The notes beneath the pieces were generated by a model. The model was not told the DNA's origin. It ran no database searches and saw nothing but the letters and a program-made list of their open reading frames with translations. A stretch of DNA of 12,591 nucleotides from positions 1 through 12,591 of the forward strand of contig CALYQH010000012.1 of the NCBI GenBank assembly GCA_945283395.1. Direction: 5' to 3'. This DNA is from an uncultured Ventosimonas sp. Lineage in GTDB: Bacteria > Pseudomonadota > Gammaproteobacteria > Pseudomonadales > Pseudomonadaceae. Both the position numbers and the translations under genes were made by a program. Below, one piece after another: positions 1 through 7,244 of this stretch (the stretch's first letter is position 1; each line of letters opens with the position of its first letter).

Positions 1-410
1 AGGGTTTGTTAACTAAACATAGTAACAAGCCAAGGGTTATTTATAATATCAGTGATGGGCAGGAGTTTATTATTTCTCAGGAGTTAGGTAAGGAGTCTTT
101 GTCTTGTTCGTTAGATTTAGGAGGGCTAGCAAGGGCTGCTTTTGTCTTACGTAAGGCATTGGAGAATAAGGCTGATTTAGTGGTGGTTAATAGATTTGGT
201 ACGGCCGAAGCTGAGGGTAAAGGTTTTATAGCTGAATTATTAGCTTTAATAAGTGAGGATATTGCGGTGGTTACCTTAACCCATGTTAACTATTTAGCTG
301 CTTGGCGTGAGTTTACTGGTGGCTTAGCGGTTGAATTGGCTCCTACGAAAGAGGCTCTGCATAACTGGTTTAATACAGTAAAAATAAAGGCTGATAGTTG
401 TTTACACTAG
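1..410 (+). CDS. DUF2478 family protein, C-terminal part (5' end outside window)
   Basis: The frame is open from the first bases of the window to the TAG at 408-410. A TTG at position 6 could start a 134-residue protein, but residues that fit the family continue upstream of it, so I read this as a gene cut by the window edge. Visible family-like stretches are GQEFIISQELG, ADLVVVNRFGTAEAEGKG and the end motif YLAAWREFTGGLAVEL. DUF2478 proteins are small, P-loop-NTPase-like proteins of unproven function that are often found near molybdate transport or molybdenum cofactor genes. The N-terminal nucleotide-binding loop would lie outside the window, so catalytic competence cannot be judged. The visible part has no internal stop, unlike the decayed genes that follow. 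Family assignment is from recognised motifs; function is unknown. Confidence 0.8.
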   Translation, partial: GLLTKHSNKPRVIYNISDGQEFIISQELGKESLSCSLDLGGLARAAFVLRKALENKADLVVVNRFGTAEAEGKGFIAELLALISEDIAVVTLTHVNYLAAWREFTGGLAVELAPTKEALHNWFNTVKIKADSCLH

Positions 411-448
411 GTACTATTATTAGCTGGTAATCTAGTGAAAGGTTTTTT
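406..448 (+). terminator. Possible weak intrinsic terminator after the DUF2478 gene
   Basis: ACTAG (406-410, including the stop codon) pairs with CTAGT (432-436). Inside it ATTA (419-422) pairs with TAAT (428-431). A run of six T follows at 443-448. The stem is short, AT-rich and interrupted, and the T run is separated from it by six bases, so this is only a weak candidate. Confidence 0.25.
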
Positions 449-554
449 GATAAGTAATAATAACTATTCTAAAGACTAATAAGAAAACAAAAGTTTCCTT
501 TTTGAGGATAAATGATATGATTAATGGTGAGCTTTACAAATAAAAAGAACTCTT

Positions 555-968
555 ATGATTAGTATCCCATTTTATCTAATCGACTCAATCAGAACTAATA
601 ATTTTAATGATCCGAATATGCTAGAAAGAATACAGAATCTTTGATCGCAGTCTCTTAATAAACTAGCTGGTTACTAGGATAATATTTTTGCTATTTATCA
701 TAAATACGTAAGTGATTACAAAGGAGATTATACATTATCAATAGCAACAGATAGCTTATATTTCAAAGAGTCTTCTGGGCCAATAATATCAACAGAGGCT
801 TATGCTATTTTTAAGGTAAAAGATAATTTACGAGAAAATATTGTTGGGCAATGGCAGAGTATCTGGAAACTTGAAGATGAGAAAAAATTCATCGTGCCTA
901 TCGGCTAGATATTTGAAAAATATGCAGCTAATGGTGAAATTGAAATTTTTACTAGCGTGGTTAAGTGA
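555..968 (+). pseudogene. GyrI-like / AraC-type effector-binding domain protein, three nonsense codons
   Basis: One reading frame runs from ATG 555 to TGA 966-968 (137 sense positions) and reads as a small stand-alone effector-binding protein of the GyrI-like / Cass2 type. These bind small hydrophobic or cationic ligands and occur alone or fused to AraC/MerR regulators. Recognisable stretches are SIRTNNFNDPNMLERIQNL near the start, IYHKYVSDYKGDY in the middle, and FEKYAANGEIEIFTSV at the end; the length is normal. The frame is broken by TGA at 642-644, where the family usually has Trp, TAG at 675-677 and TAG at 906-908. There is no frameshift. A TGA at 528-530 closes the frame upstream, so no fused DNA-binding domain is present. 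Each stop is one point change from a plausible sense codon. I read it as a recently inactivated gene. Confidence 0.75.
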
Positions 969-1115
969 GCTTCCCTAATTTAGAATAATAGTTGTTTTAA
1001 GAAATTTATTATTTTTATCATGTTATATGACAACTGATAATTAATATTTAGCTAGATCTAGTTGCCAAGGATTAAAGCTTTTATAAGATTGGGTTAATTA
1101 GTAGTAGTCAAGTCA
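969..1115. other. Intergenic DNA with no recognisable gene
   Basis: This AT-rich stretch between the two decayed genes shows stops in every frame and no convincing protein, RNA or promoter signal. On the minus strand it would hold the missing downstream half of the ABC ATPase (Walker B, switch His), but I cannot recognise those motifs. Confidence 0.5.
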
Positions 1116-1535
1116 AATATTGGTATAAATATAGCGCCCAGTATAGTTTTGATATCTTAGCAGTTCGATACTCAATATGGCTCAGCAGTTTAAAGCTATT
1201 TTTATAGCTTGACCATATCAATTGAGAAGGGCTGTTCTCCAAATGAGCACCGCTTGTTCAATGCTATAAGTGAAAATCCTGCTATGGGCTAGTGAAATAT
1301 AGTCGATAAATTGTGCTAATTCTTTACGTGTCTATGGTGATAGTGGTTTGTTATTAACAATAATAGTACCTGTTAACATAGCTATTACACCTAAAATGCT
1401 TTTTAACAAGCTAGTTTTGCTACTAGCATTAGCGTCAAGTAATGAGGTTATTTATTCGGCTTGAAAATCAATAGTGTGATTGTTACCCATAATTTTTTTA
1501 CCATTTACATTATCAACTATTACTAGCTTTAAATT
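1116..1535 (-). pseudogene. Decayed ABC transporter ATPase of the FecE/FepC/MolC type
   Basis: The minus strand carries, in a single frame, an eroded N-terminal half of an ABC ATPase of the iron-siderophore/cobalamin/molybdate import class. The Walker A region (1410-1436) reads DANASSKTS where GxNGxGKTT is expected; it keeps the Lys but has lost all its glycines, mostly explicable by single-base changes. It is followed by LLKSILGVI, LTGTIIVNNKPLS, TRKELAQFIDYISLAHS (Q-loop Gln replaced by Leu) and IFTYSIEQAVLIWRTA, the usual 'F-Y-T/S-V-x-x-x-V-L-M-G-R' segment of this class. In-frame stops lie at 1452-1454, 1332-1334, 1218-1220, 1182-1184 and 1113-1115. Similarity fades at YQNYTGR (about 1136-1156), where the ABC signature LSGG should begin; Walker B was not found. 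This is a dead gene. The substrate cannot be assigned. Confidence 0.65.
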
Positions 1536-1573
1536 ATTATATTGTTGTTTGGTGTTATCTCAACACCTTAACT

Positions 1574-1594
1574 AAAACTCGGAAAATGAGTTTT
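1574..1594 (-). terminator. Perfect 7-bp hairpin downstream of xerC, possible terminator
   Basis: AAAACTC (1574-1580) and GAGTTTT (1588-1594) form a perfect inverted repeat around a seven-base loop, about 60 bases beyond the xerC stop codon. The A/T ends could give a short U tract in either direction. It is the only clear hairpin in the xerC downstream region, but the stem is weak and the U tract short. Confidence 0.35.
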
Positions 1595-1655
1595 GCATTG
1601 TTTAAATAGCGTTATCATTAGCTGATATGAGTTAGATTTATAGAGATAGCATTAT

Positions 1656-2570
1656 TTATGATTTATGTCTATCTTTTTTATGATGGGCCCTTGGATGAGC
1701 TTGATCGTATACATTAGCTAAATGTTGAAAATCTAAGTGAGTATAAATTTGAGTAGTAGATATATCTGCATGGCCTAATAGTTCTTGAACTGCTCTTAAA
1801 TCTTGGGAGGATTCCAGTAGATGGCTAGCGAAGCTATGGCGCAACATGTGGGGATGTAAATGTTGACCTAAATTAGTCGCTCCTGCTTGTTGTACTCTGA
1901 GCTCTATAGCTCTAGGGGTTAGTTTAGTTCCTCGTTGGCTAATAAAAACTGTTGTATCCTTAGGGTTAGCTTGTGCTCTAAGCGATAACCACGGTTGTAA
2001 AGCTTGTTTTGCTTTCTGTCCTATGGGGACTTGTCTTACTTTATTGCCTTTACCTAGTACTCTTACCGTGCTATTGTTTAGGTTCAAATCAGTGAGAGTT
2101 AAATTAACCAATTCAGAGAGCCGTAACCCAGAAGAATAGAAAAGCTCAAGGATGGCATGATCTCGGCAATTGATGAAATCGTTATCACTACTACTATGAG
2201 TAGGAATATCCAGTAGTTGTTGTGTTCTATCTATATCCAATAACTTAGGTAAGCGTTTCTCTGCTTTGGGAGGAGTAATGCCGGTGCTTGGGTCTTTTGA
2301 ACAGAGGTTTTCTTTTATTAAATAACGATAAAGACCTCTTAAAGAGGATAAAAGCCGCGCTAAACTTCGAGCAGACAAACCTTGCTTATGTAAGCATGCA
2401 ATAAAAGTTCTAAGTTGTTGTGTAGTAAGTTCTGACCAGTCTAAAACGCCTATTGGGCCACAAAGTGCTATTATTTTCTGAATATCGCGCTGATAGCTGG
2501 CTAAGGTATTAGTTGAAACTTGACGCTCTATTGCTAGGTATTGTAAATAGTCAGTTAAGGCAATTTGCAT
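1656..2570 (-). CDS. xerC: Tyrosine recombinase XerC
   Basis: XerC is the site-specific recombinase that, with XerD and under FtsK control, resolves chromosome dimers at dif. At 304 residues the length is normal. The N-terminal SAM-like core-binding domain covers about residues 1-90 and the catalytic domain about 110-285. All active-site residues are visible: Arg150 (GLRLSEL), Lys174 (GKGNK), His241 and Arg244 ([14 protein letters not shown]), His267 (LLGHADI) and the nucleophile Tyr276 (TQIYTHLD). It is the last gene of the lptM-lysA-dapF-DUF484-xerC operon, starting seven bases after the DUF484 stop, as in Pseudomonas. That context favours XerC over XerD or an integrase. The tail is basic and His-rich ([10 protein letters not shown]). 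Nothing suggests damage. Confidence 0.95.
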   Translation of the reverse strand: MQIALTDYLQYLAIERQVSTNTLASYQRDIQKIIALCGPIGVLDWSELTTQQLRTFIACLHKQGLSARSLARLLSSLRGLYRYLIKENLCSKDPSTGITPPKAEKRLPKLLDIDRTQQLLDIPTHSSSDNDFINCRDHAILELFYSSGLRLSELVNLTLTDLNLNNSTVRVLGKGNKVRQVPIGQKAKQALQPWLSLRAQANPKDTTVFISQRGTKLTPRAIELRVQQAGATNLGQHLHPHMLRHSFASHLLESSQDLRAVQELLGHADISTTQIYTHLDFQHLANVYDQAHPRAHHKKDRHKS

Positions 2571-2577
2571 AATTTAC

Positions 2578-3252
2578 CTAGCTAAGACGAGGAATGATAC
2601 GGCATAAAATATCACTAATTTGTCGCAAAAAAAGCGTGCCAGTTTCTCGCTGGTAACGGTTTGGGTCAGTGCTGCCAAGCGCCAATAAGCCAATTAAATG
2701 ACTGTTTCGTAGTGGCACTATGGCGGTAGAAGTAATATTGTGATTTTGGCCAAATAAAAATTCTAGTACAGCTTCTCTAAATTGCCCGGTCGTGATTTTG
2801 TCTGAGTTAAGTAAACTACCAAGCTTAGTTTGAGCCTCTTCAAGCTTGCATGTATGGCCTGCTGTTATAGGGGTATCAAATAACAGAAAAGCTACTTTAT
2901 CTACTTTAAAATCGCGTCTTAGGGAGTCATCCAACGTCATGACTAAATGTTCTAAATCTTGTGCTTCTAATAGTTCAAGTACCAGTCGGCGGGTTTTTTC
3001 AAATAGTCTATCATTTTCTCTAGCTATCTCTATTAATTGGGTAAGCTGTTGTTGGAGATCATTATTACGTGTTCTTAGTCGATTTAATTGATATTCAATG
3101 AGAGAGATAGCTTTACCAGATTCATGAGGGATTTTTAAAGTTAGAAGTAGCTCATTATTATTAATAAAAAAATTAGGATATTGCTTTAAATATTGAGCAA
3201 CCAACTCAGCATCGAGATTAATGGTGAGATTACTAGAAGTAGATTGAGTCAT
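2578..3252 (-). CDS. DUF484 family protein (GAF-like domain)
   Basis: This 224-residue protein belongs to the DUF484 family, which sits between dapF and xerC in many gammaproteobacteria. It has the typical N-terminal motif [15 protein letters not shown] (residues 18-32), a heptad-rich helix likely to form a coiled coil (about 50-100, rich in Leu, Gln, Arg and Glu), and a C-terminal GAF-like alpha/beta domain (about 100-224) with the conserved ending [15 protein letters not shown]. Its molecular role is not established; GAF-type domains usually bind small ligands or mediate dimers. The start ATG overlaps the dapF stop in an ATGA arrangement, implying translational coupling. There is no signal peptide, so it should be cytoplasmic. 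Confidence 0.9.
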   Translation of the reverse strand: MTQSTSSNLTINLDAELVAQYLKQYPNFFINNNELLLTLKIPHESGKAISLIEYQLNRLRTRNNDLQQQLTQLIEIARENDRLFEKTRRLVLELLEAQDLEHLVMTLDDSLRRDFKVDKVAFLLFDTPITAGHTCKLEEAQTKLGSLLNSDKITTGQFREAVLEFLFGQNHNITSTAIVPLRNSHLIGLLALGSTDPNRYQRETGTLFLRQISDILCRIIPRLS

Positions 3253-4079
3253 AATTGTATTTTTCCTTCATAAACAGTGACAGCGTTACCTGTCATAAAC
3301 ACAGGGCTATCATTTTTATCCCATTCTATGGTTAAAGTTCCACCTGCTAATTTAATATTTATAGGGGAATCCATCCAATTATTTTGAATGGCAGTTACTG
3401 CGGCGGCACAAGCACCGGTGCCACAGGCTTGGGTTTCACCAGCTCCGCGCTCCCAAACTCTTAATTTTGCATGATGCCTATCTAGTACTTCTAAGAAACC
3501 AACATTAACTTTATTAGGAAATAGTGGATGATGTTCTATTTTGGGGCCTAAAGTGGTCACTGGAGCTAGTTCAAGATTTTCTGCTCGTAAAACTGCGTGC
3601 GGATTACCCATAGATACTGCTGAAAATTCAATAGACTGCTGCTCAACAAACAGCGTATAACTAGTAGCTTGTTGTTGTACCTTAAGGGGAATTTCAGTAG
3701 GCTGCAAACGTGGCTTTCCCATGTTCACCCTTATTTGATTATTAGTTAGGACATGAAGTTCGATAATACCGCTAGCTGTTTCGACAATAATATGTTTTTT
3801 TGAGGTGAGACGTTTATCTCGAACAAATTTCGCAAAACATCGGGCACCATTACCACACTGTTCTACCTCTGAGCCATCGGCATTAAAAATTCTATAGCTA
3901 AAGTCAATATCCGGATGGCTAGGAGGGGCAATAATAAGTAGTTGGTCAAAGCCTATACCTGTATGTCTGTCACTCCATTTTCTAACACGATCAGAGGTAA
4001 TGGTGATATTTTGGGTCACCGAATCTATGACCATAAAATCATTACCTAACCCGTGCATTTTTGTAAAATGTAGCAACAT
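3249..4079 (-). CDS. dapF: Diaminopimelate epimerase DapF
   Basis: DapF converts LL-diaminopimelate to meso-diaminopimelate, the direct precursor of lysine and a component of peptidoglycan. I place the start at ATG 4079, giving 276 residues beginning [15 protein letters not shown], the usual family start; the frame is open to 4118 but the extra 13 codons overlap lysA and are not family-like. The two catalytic cysteines are present: Cys75 in EQCGNGARC and Cys219 in [10 protein letters not shown]. Substrate-binding motifs FNADGSE (65-71), GNPHAV (158-163) and WERGAGET (209-216) are intact. The start follows the lysA stop by four bases, with a purine-rich AAGAGA in the end of lysA as ribosome binding site. 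The stop overlaps the DUF484 start. Confidence 0.96.
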   Translation of the reverse strand: MLLHFTKMHGLGNDFMVIDSVTQNITITSDRVRKWSDRHTGIGFDQLLIIAPPSHPDIDFSYRIFNADGSEVEQCGNGARCFAKFVRDKRLTSKKHIIVETASGIIELHVLTNNQIRVNMGKPRLQPTEIPLKVQQQATSYTLFVEQQSIEFSAVSMGNPHAVLRAENLELAPVTTLGPKIEHHPLFPNKVNVGFLEVLDRHHAKLRVWERGAGETQACGTGACAAAVTAIQNNWMDSPINIKLAGGTLTIEWDKNDSPVFMTGNAVTVYEGKIQL

Positions 4080-4083
4080 GCTT

Positions 4084-5337
4084 TTATCTCTTCGTGGGTA
4101 ATAGTTGTTCGTTAGCATAGAGTGACGTTAACGTTTCGCGTTGCCTTACCAAAAAAGCTTCATGGCCATCGACCATAACCTCAGCTGCTCGGCCACGACT
4201 ATTATAATTAGAACTCATTGCAAAGCCATAAGCGCCTGCTGAGCAAATAGCTAGGAGATCTCCTTCGTTAATGGAAAGTGCTCGATTTTTGCCAAGAAAG
4301 TCACTCGTTTCACAGACTGGCCCAACTACATCATAAAGTATAGTTGGTGCTTGTTGCGTTATGACCGGTTTTATGTCCATCCATGCTTCATATAAGGCGG
4401 GGCGGATAAGATCGTTCATGGCTGCATCGACAATTGCAAAATTTTTATGAGTAGTATGTTTGAGGTATTCAACTTGAGTAATTAATACTCCTGCATTAGC
4501 TACAATATAGCGGCCTGGTTCAAAAATAATAGCTAATTTTCGATTTGCTAAACGATCTCTTACGGCTTTTATATAGTCACTTGCTAAAGGGGGGTGTTCA
4601 TCACTATAACAGACGCCCAGACCACCTCCTAAATCGAGGTGTTCAATCTGAATACCTTTACTTGCTAGTTTATCAGTCAGATGTAATAATCTGTCCAAAG
4701 CGTCTAAGAAAGGTTCAAGAGAAGTCAGTTGCGAACCTATATGACAATCAATGCCTTTAATTTGTAAATTTTTATGAGTTGCCGCGGCTTGATATATTTG
4801 CTCAGCTTCATTTATATCAATACCAAACTTATTTTCTTTTAAGCCAGTTGAAATATAAGGATGAGTTTGAGCATCTACATCAGGATTAATTCTTAGTGAA
4901 ATAGGGGCGATTTTCCCCATACCAGTAGCTATTTTTTGAATTCTTGCTAGTTCATTAGTTGATTCTATATTAAAACAGTAAACGCCTACTTCTAATGCTC
5001 TTCGGATATCATCAATGGTTTTCCCCACCCCAGAAAAAACTATCTTGTCAGCCTTACCGCCCGCTGCTAACACGCGTTCTAATTCACCTCTAGAGACAAT
5101 ATCAAAGCCAGCACCTAATGTTGCTAATACATTGAGTACGGCTATATTAGAGTTTGCTTTAACAGCAAAACAGACTAGATGTTCTGTACCTTCTAATGCT
5201 TGCTTATAGTTATTGAATTGTTGTGCTATATAATTTTTTGAATAAACATAGGTGGGGGTCCCAAATTCTTTCGCAATATTAACTAAAGGCACTTGCTCGG
5301 CATACATTTGGCCATTTTTATAAGCAAAAGCTTGCAT
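4084..5337 (-). CDS. lysA: Diaminopimelate decarboxylase LysA
   Basis: LysA is the PLP-dependent, fold-III enzyme that decarboxylates meso-diaminopimelate to L-lysine, the last step of lysine synthesis. The 417-residue length is normal. Visible motifs are the PLP lysine Lys60 in CFAVKAN, the HIGSQ segment (199-203), the phosphate-binding GGGLG (237-241), EPGR (273-276) and the cross-subunit active-site cysteine Cys342 in CETSDFL, followed by the C-terminal [14 protein letters not shown]. Its ATG shares one base with the lptM stop codon (TAATG), so translation is probably coupled. Its product pathway joins directly with dapF immediately downstream. All key residues are kept. Confidence 0.96.
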   Translation of the reverse strand: MQAFAYKNGQMYAEQVPLVNIAKEFGTPTYVYSKNYIAQQFNNYKQALEGTEHLVCFAVKANSNIAVLNVLATLGAGFDIVSRGELERVLAAGGKADKIVFSGVGKTIDDIRRALEVGVYCFNIESTNELARIQKIATGMGKIAPISLRINPDVDAQTHPYISTGLKENKFGIDINEAEQIYQAAATHKNLQIKGIDCHIGSQLTSLEPFLDALDRLLHLTDKLASKGIQIEHLDLGGGLGVCYSDEHPPLASDYIKAVRDRLANRKLAIIFEPGRYIVANAGVLITQVEYLKHTTHKNFAIVDAAMNDLIRPALYEAWMDIKPVITQQAPTILYDVVGPVCETSDFLGKNRALSINEGDLLAICSAGAYGFAMSSNYNSRGRAAEVMVDGHEAFLVRQRETLTSLYANEQLLPTKR

Positions 5338-5567
5338 TATTTGTTGTCCCCCTCAGCTTCATTAGGCGAAGTTGTGTTTTCAGTAGCAGGTTGTTCTTTA
5401 GTAGTTATAGGTTGAGTTTTATTGTTTACTTCGGCAGGGTTAGATTCTGCTTCAATTTTAGGCGGAGATTGCTTTTCTGGTAAATAAAGGGCTCCTTTTT
5501 GGCCGCAGCCCAATAATACAAACATAAAAGCAGCTAAAATTAGCATGGGTAAACAAAATATTTTCAT
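5337..5567 (-). CDS. lptM: LptM/YifL-type small lipoprotein
   Basis: A 76-residue lipoprotein starts at ATG 5567 (MKIFCLPMLIL). The frame also has a TTG at 5579, but that would leave almost no leader behind the promoter at 5588-5616. A hydrophobic signal segment (residues 5-19) ends in the lipobox LLGC with lipidated Cys21, followed by the family signature GCGQKGALYLP. The rest is low-complexity, rich in Pro, Glu, Asn and Thr. LptM (formerly YifL or LppL) is known in E. coli as a lipoprotein that helps the outer-membrane LptD/E LPS translocon mature. The position upstream of lysA-dapF and divergent from cyaY is the conserved one. Mature residues after Cys lack Asp at +2, consistent with outer-membrane sorting. 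Confidence 0.88.
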   Translation of the reverse strand: MKIFCLPMLILAAFMFVLLGCGQKGALYLPEKQSPPKIEAESNPAEVNNKTQPITTKEQPATENTTSPNEAEGDNK

Positions 5568-5587
5568 GATTTTATCCAATTAAACCT

Positions 5588-5616
5588 TTTATACTATATA
5601 GAAGTATACCGAGCAA
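5588..5616 (-). promoter_or_regulatory. Predicted sigma-70 promoter for the lptM-lysA-dapF-DUF484-xerC operon
   Basis: On the minus strand, a -35 box TTGCTC (5616-5611) and a -10 box TATAAA (5593-5588) are separated by 17 bases. Transcription would start near 5581, about 15 bases before the lptM ATG at 5567. The short leader supports that start over the upstream TTG. Confidence 0.5.
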
Positions 5617-5631
5617 TGAGTGGCTTGACTA

Positions 5632-5660
5632 TTGGTTGTATAATTTTCCTTTAATATAAT
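5632..5660 (+). promoter_or_regulatory. Predicted sigma-70 promoter for cyaY
   Basis: A -35 box TTGGTT (5632-5637) and a perfect -10 box TATAAT (5655-5660) are separated by 17 bases. The cyaY ATG lies 26 bases downstream of the -10 box, preceded by the ribosome binding site GAGGAAA. The promoter is back to back with the one for lptM. Confidence 0.6.
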
Positions 5661-5686
5661 GGTAAGATAATTTCTGAGGAAAGCAA

Positions 5687-6013
5687 ATGAAAGCATTGAG
5701 TGAACAACAGTATCAGCTACTGGTTGATAAATTACAAGATCATCTAGAGGCTCTGTTAGAGAATACTGATCTTGATTTGGATATAGATAATTCAGGAGGT
5801 ATATTAACTGTTCATTTTGTTAATGGTAGTCAGATTATCATTAGTAGGCAACCCGCTTTAAAACAAGTATGGCTTGCTGCTAAATCAGGTGGTTATCATC
5901 TAGATTATGATGATAAAGGTCAGCAATGGTTATTAGTATCGACTAATGAGACATTAGAACAATTATTAACTAGGGTTATTAAAGAGCAAACAGGTCAATT
6001 AATAGTTATTTAG
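5687..6013 (+). CDS. cyaY: Iron-sulfur cluster assembly protein CyaY (bacterial frataxin)
   Basis: CyaY is the bacterial frataxin, a cytoplasmic iron-binding protein that interacts with the desulfurase IscS and tunes Fe-S cluster assembly. At 108 residues the length is typical. The first helix (about residues 5-33) ends in an acidic cluster, NTDLDLDID, the expected iron- and IscS-binding surface. It is followed by the beta-sheet strands ILTVHFVNGSQIIISRQ, then KQVWLAAKSGGYHLDY with the conserved Q-V-W-L-A motif, and the final helix. The start is supported by GAGGAAA eight bases upstream. It is divergent from lptM as in Pseudomonas and is probably a single-gene unit. Confidence 0.94.
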   Translation: MKALSEQQYQLLVDKLQDHLEALLENTDLDLDIDNSGGILTVHFVNGSQIIISRQPALKQVWLAAKSGGYHLDYDDKGQQWLLVSTNETLEQLLTRVIKEQTGQLIVI

Positions 6014-6076
6014 TAACACTTTAATGATCCTGAAGAAATTATTATGATTTAAATTCATGTATTTAATTTAAAATGA

Positions 6077-6097
6077 ATAGATAATAAAGCTATCTAT
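6077..6097. repeat. Perfect 7-bp inverted repeat between cyaY and gcvT
   Basis: ATAGATA (6077-6083) and TATCTAT (6091-6097) are perfect complements around a seven-base loop ATAAAGC. It lies in the 124-base AT-rich gap between cyaY and gcvT, 40 bases before the gcvT start. It could be a weak hairpin or an operator. The gap shows no glycine riboswitch core. Confidence 0.4.
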
Positions 6098-6137
6098 AAA
6101 ATAGTTTAATAAACCTAATTTAACTGAAGGAGCGATT

Positions 6138-7220
6138 ATGGGACTACGTACCCCCTTGTACGAGCAACATTTGGCTCTTGGCGCAGAAATGTCAGAAGTT
6201 AATGGATGGGAATTGCCTTTACACTATGGATCACAAGTAGAGGAACATTGTCAAGTCAGAAAAGATTGCGGGGTGTTTGACGTGTCTTTTATGACGGTGG
6301 TAGATGTATTGGGAGAACAGGCTAAAGCATACTTACACTATTTATTGGCTAATGATGTAGAACTTTTACATGGCAATGGTAGTGGACTTTACAGTGTGAT
6401 GTTAAATGAGCAGGCAGGAATCATTGATGATGCGCTCATTTATTTAATGCCTGATGGCTATCGCCTTATGTTTAATACAGGTTTTACTGATCGAATTATT
6501 GGCTGGATGAAGCTTAATAAAGGAATTTTTAAGGTAACTATCAAGCCTCAACAAGATATAGCTATTCTTTCTATTCAAGGGCCTAATGCGGTCAGTAAAT
6601 TAGTTAAATTGTTAGATCAACAGTATGTTGCGCAATTGGAAAAATTACAGCCACTTTATAGTTGTTTAGTAGGAGGTTGGTTTATTTCGCGCACTGGATA
6701 TACCGGTGAAGATGGGGTTGAGATAATATTACCAAAAGCAGAGGCTGAGCATTTATGGTTAGAACTAGTAGGTGCAGGCATTATGCCGATAGGTATGAGA
6801 GCAAGAGACACCTTAAGATTAGAGGCTGGTTATAGCTTGTATGGACAGGATATGAACGAGGATATTTCACCTTTATCTTGTAATATGGATTGGACCGTAG
6901 CATGGATTCCTGAAGATAGAAATTTTATAGGGCGTGAAGCTTTAGACAAAAAGCGCCAAAACGGTATTTGTAATAAGCTAATTGGGTTAGTTTCGGAGGA
7001 GCGTGGAACACTGCATAATGGTCAGTTAGTGAGAATTGAAGGAAAAGAAGAGGGAGTTATTACGAGCACTAACTTTTCTCCTACGTTAGGTAAATGTATA
7101 GCATTAGCTAGAGTTCCTGTAAAAACTGGCTCAAGGGCTGAGGTCGAAATAAAAGGCAAATGGTATCCGGTGCGCATAGTATCACCTCGGTTTGTATGGC
7201 ATGGTGAGATTTTAATTTAA
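6138..7220 (+). CDS. gcvT: Aminomethyltransferase GcvT (glycine cleavage T-protein)
   Basis: GcvT takes the aminomethyl group from the lipoyl arm of GcvH, releases ammonia and forms 5,10-methylene-tetrahydrofolate. The 360-residue protein has the expected start MGLRTPLYEQHLALGA, LPLHYGSQVEEH (26-37), the Asp pair IIDD (95-98), IQGPN (146-150), RTGYTGEDGVEI (185-196), RARDTLRLEAG (221-231) and LYGQDMNEDISPL (234-246). The start is supported by AAGGAG just upstream. Compared with the family as I recall it, several N-terminal positions are changed: FxGW is VNGW, DVSHM is DVSFM (Phe51 for His), and the usual VVNSATREKD-like stretch reads MFNTGFTDRI. The gene is otherwise complete and is followed after 24 bases by gcvH, so the two are probably cotranscribed. 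gcvP is not present here. Confidence 0.93.
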   Translation: MGLRTPLYEQHLALGAEMSEVNGWELPLHYGSQVEEHCQVRKDCGVFDVSFMTVVDVLGEQAKAYLHYLLANDVELLHGNGSGLYSVMLNEQAGIIDDALIYLMPDGYRLMFNTGFTDRIIGWMKLNKGIFKVTIKPQQDIAILSIQGPNAVSKLVKLLDQQYVAQLEKLQPLYSCLVGGWFISRTGYTGEDGVEIILPKAEAEHLWLELVGAGIMPIGMRARDTLRLEAGYSLYGQDMNEDISPLSCNMDWTVAWIPEDRNFIGREALDKKRQNGICNKLIGLVSEERGTLHNGQLVRIEGKEEGVITSTNFSPTLGKCIALARVPVKTGSRAEVEIKGKWYPVRIVSPRFVWHGEILI

Positions 7221-7244
7221 GAAAGATATTGGAGTAATTAATAA

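Noticed and set aside
6..410. A complete 134-residue gene starting with TTG at 6
   Set aside because: The frame is open to the window edge and the family is longer at its N-terminus, so it is more likely a truncated view of a larger gene.
517..543. Eight-codon leader peptide (ATG 517 to TAA) with a GAGG ribosome binding site in front of the GyrI-like pseudogene
   Set aside because: It shows no attenuator-like hairpins or repeated codons, and the downstream gene is dead; chance is sufficient explanation.
555..968. Genetic code change or suppressor tRNA explaining the in-frame stops
   Set aside because: TGA, TAG and TAA are all involved, the same three codons end the intact genes here, and the neighbouring ABC pseudogene has also lost catalytic residues.
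1052..1061. Ten-base palindrome CTAGATCTAG
   Set aside because: An isolated short palindrome in AT-rich decayed DNA with no partner or promoter nearby; expected by chance.
4080..4118. A longer DapF starting at 4118
   Set aside because: The extra 13 residues overlap the end of lysA and do not look like DapF. ATG 4079 gives the standard start [15 protein letters not shown] and usual length.
5568..5579. TTG start for lptM at 5579
   Set aside because: It would add four residues before the signal peptide and leave only about two bases of leader from the predicted promoter. ATG 5567 is the better start.
6014..6137. Glycine riboswitch upstream of gcvT
   Set aside because: The gap is short and AT-rich and shows none of the conserved G-rich cores of a glycine aptamer.
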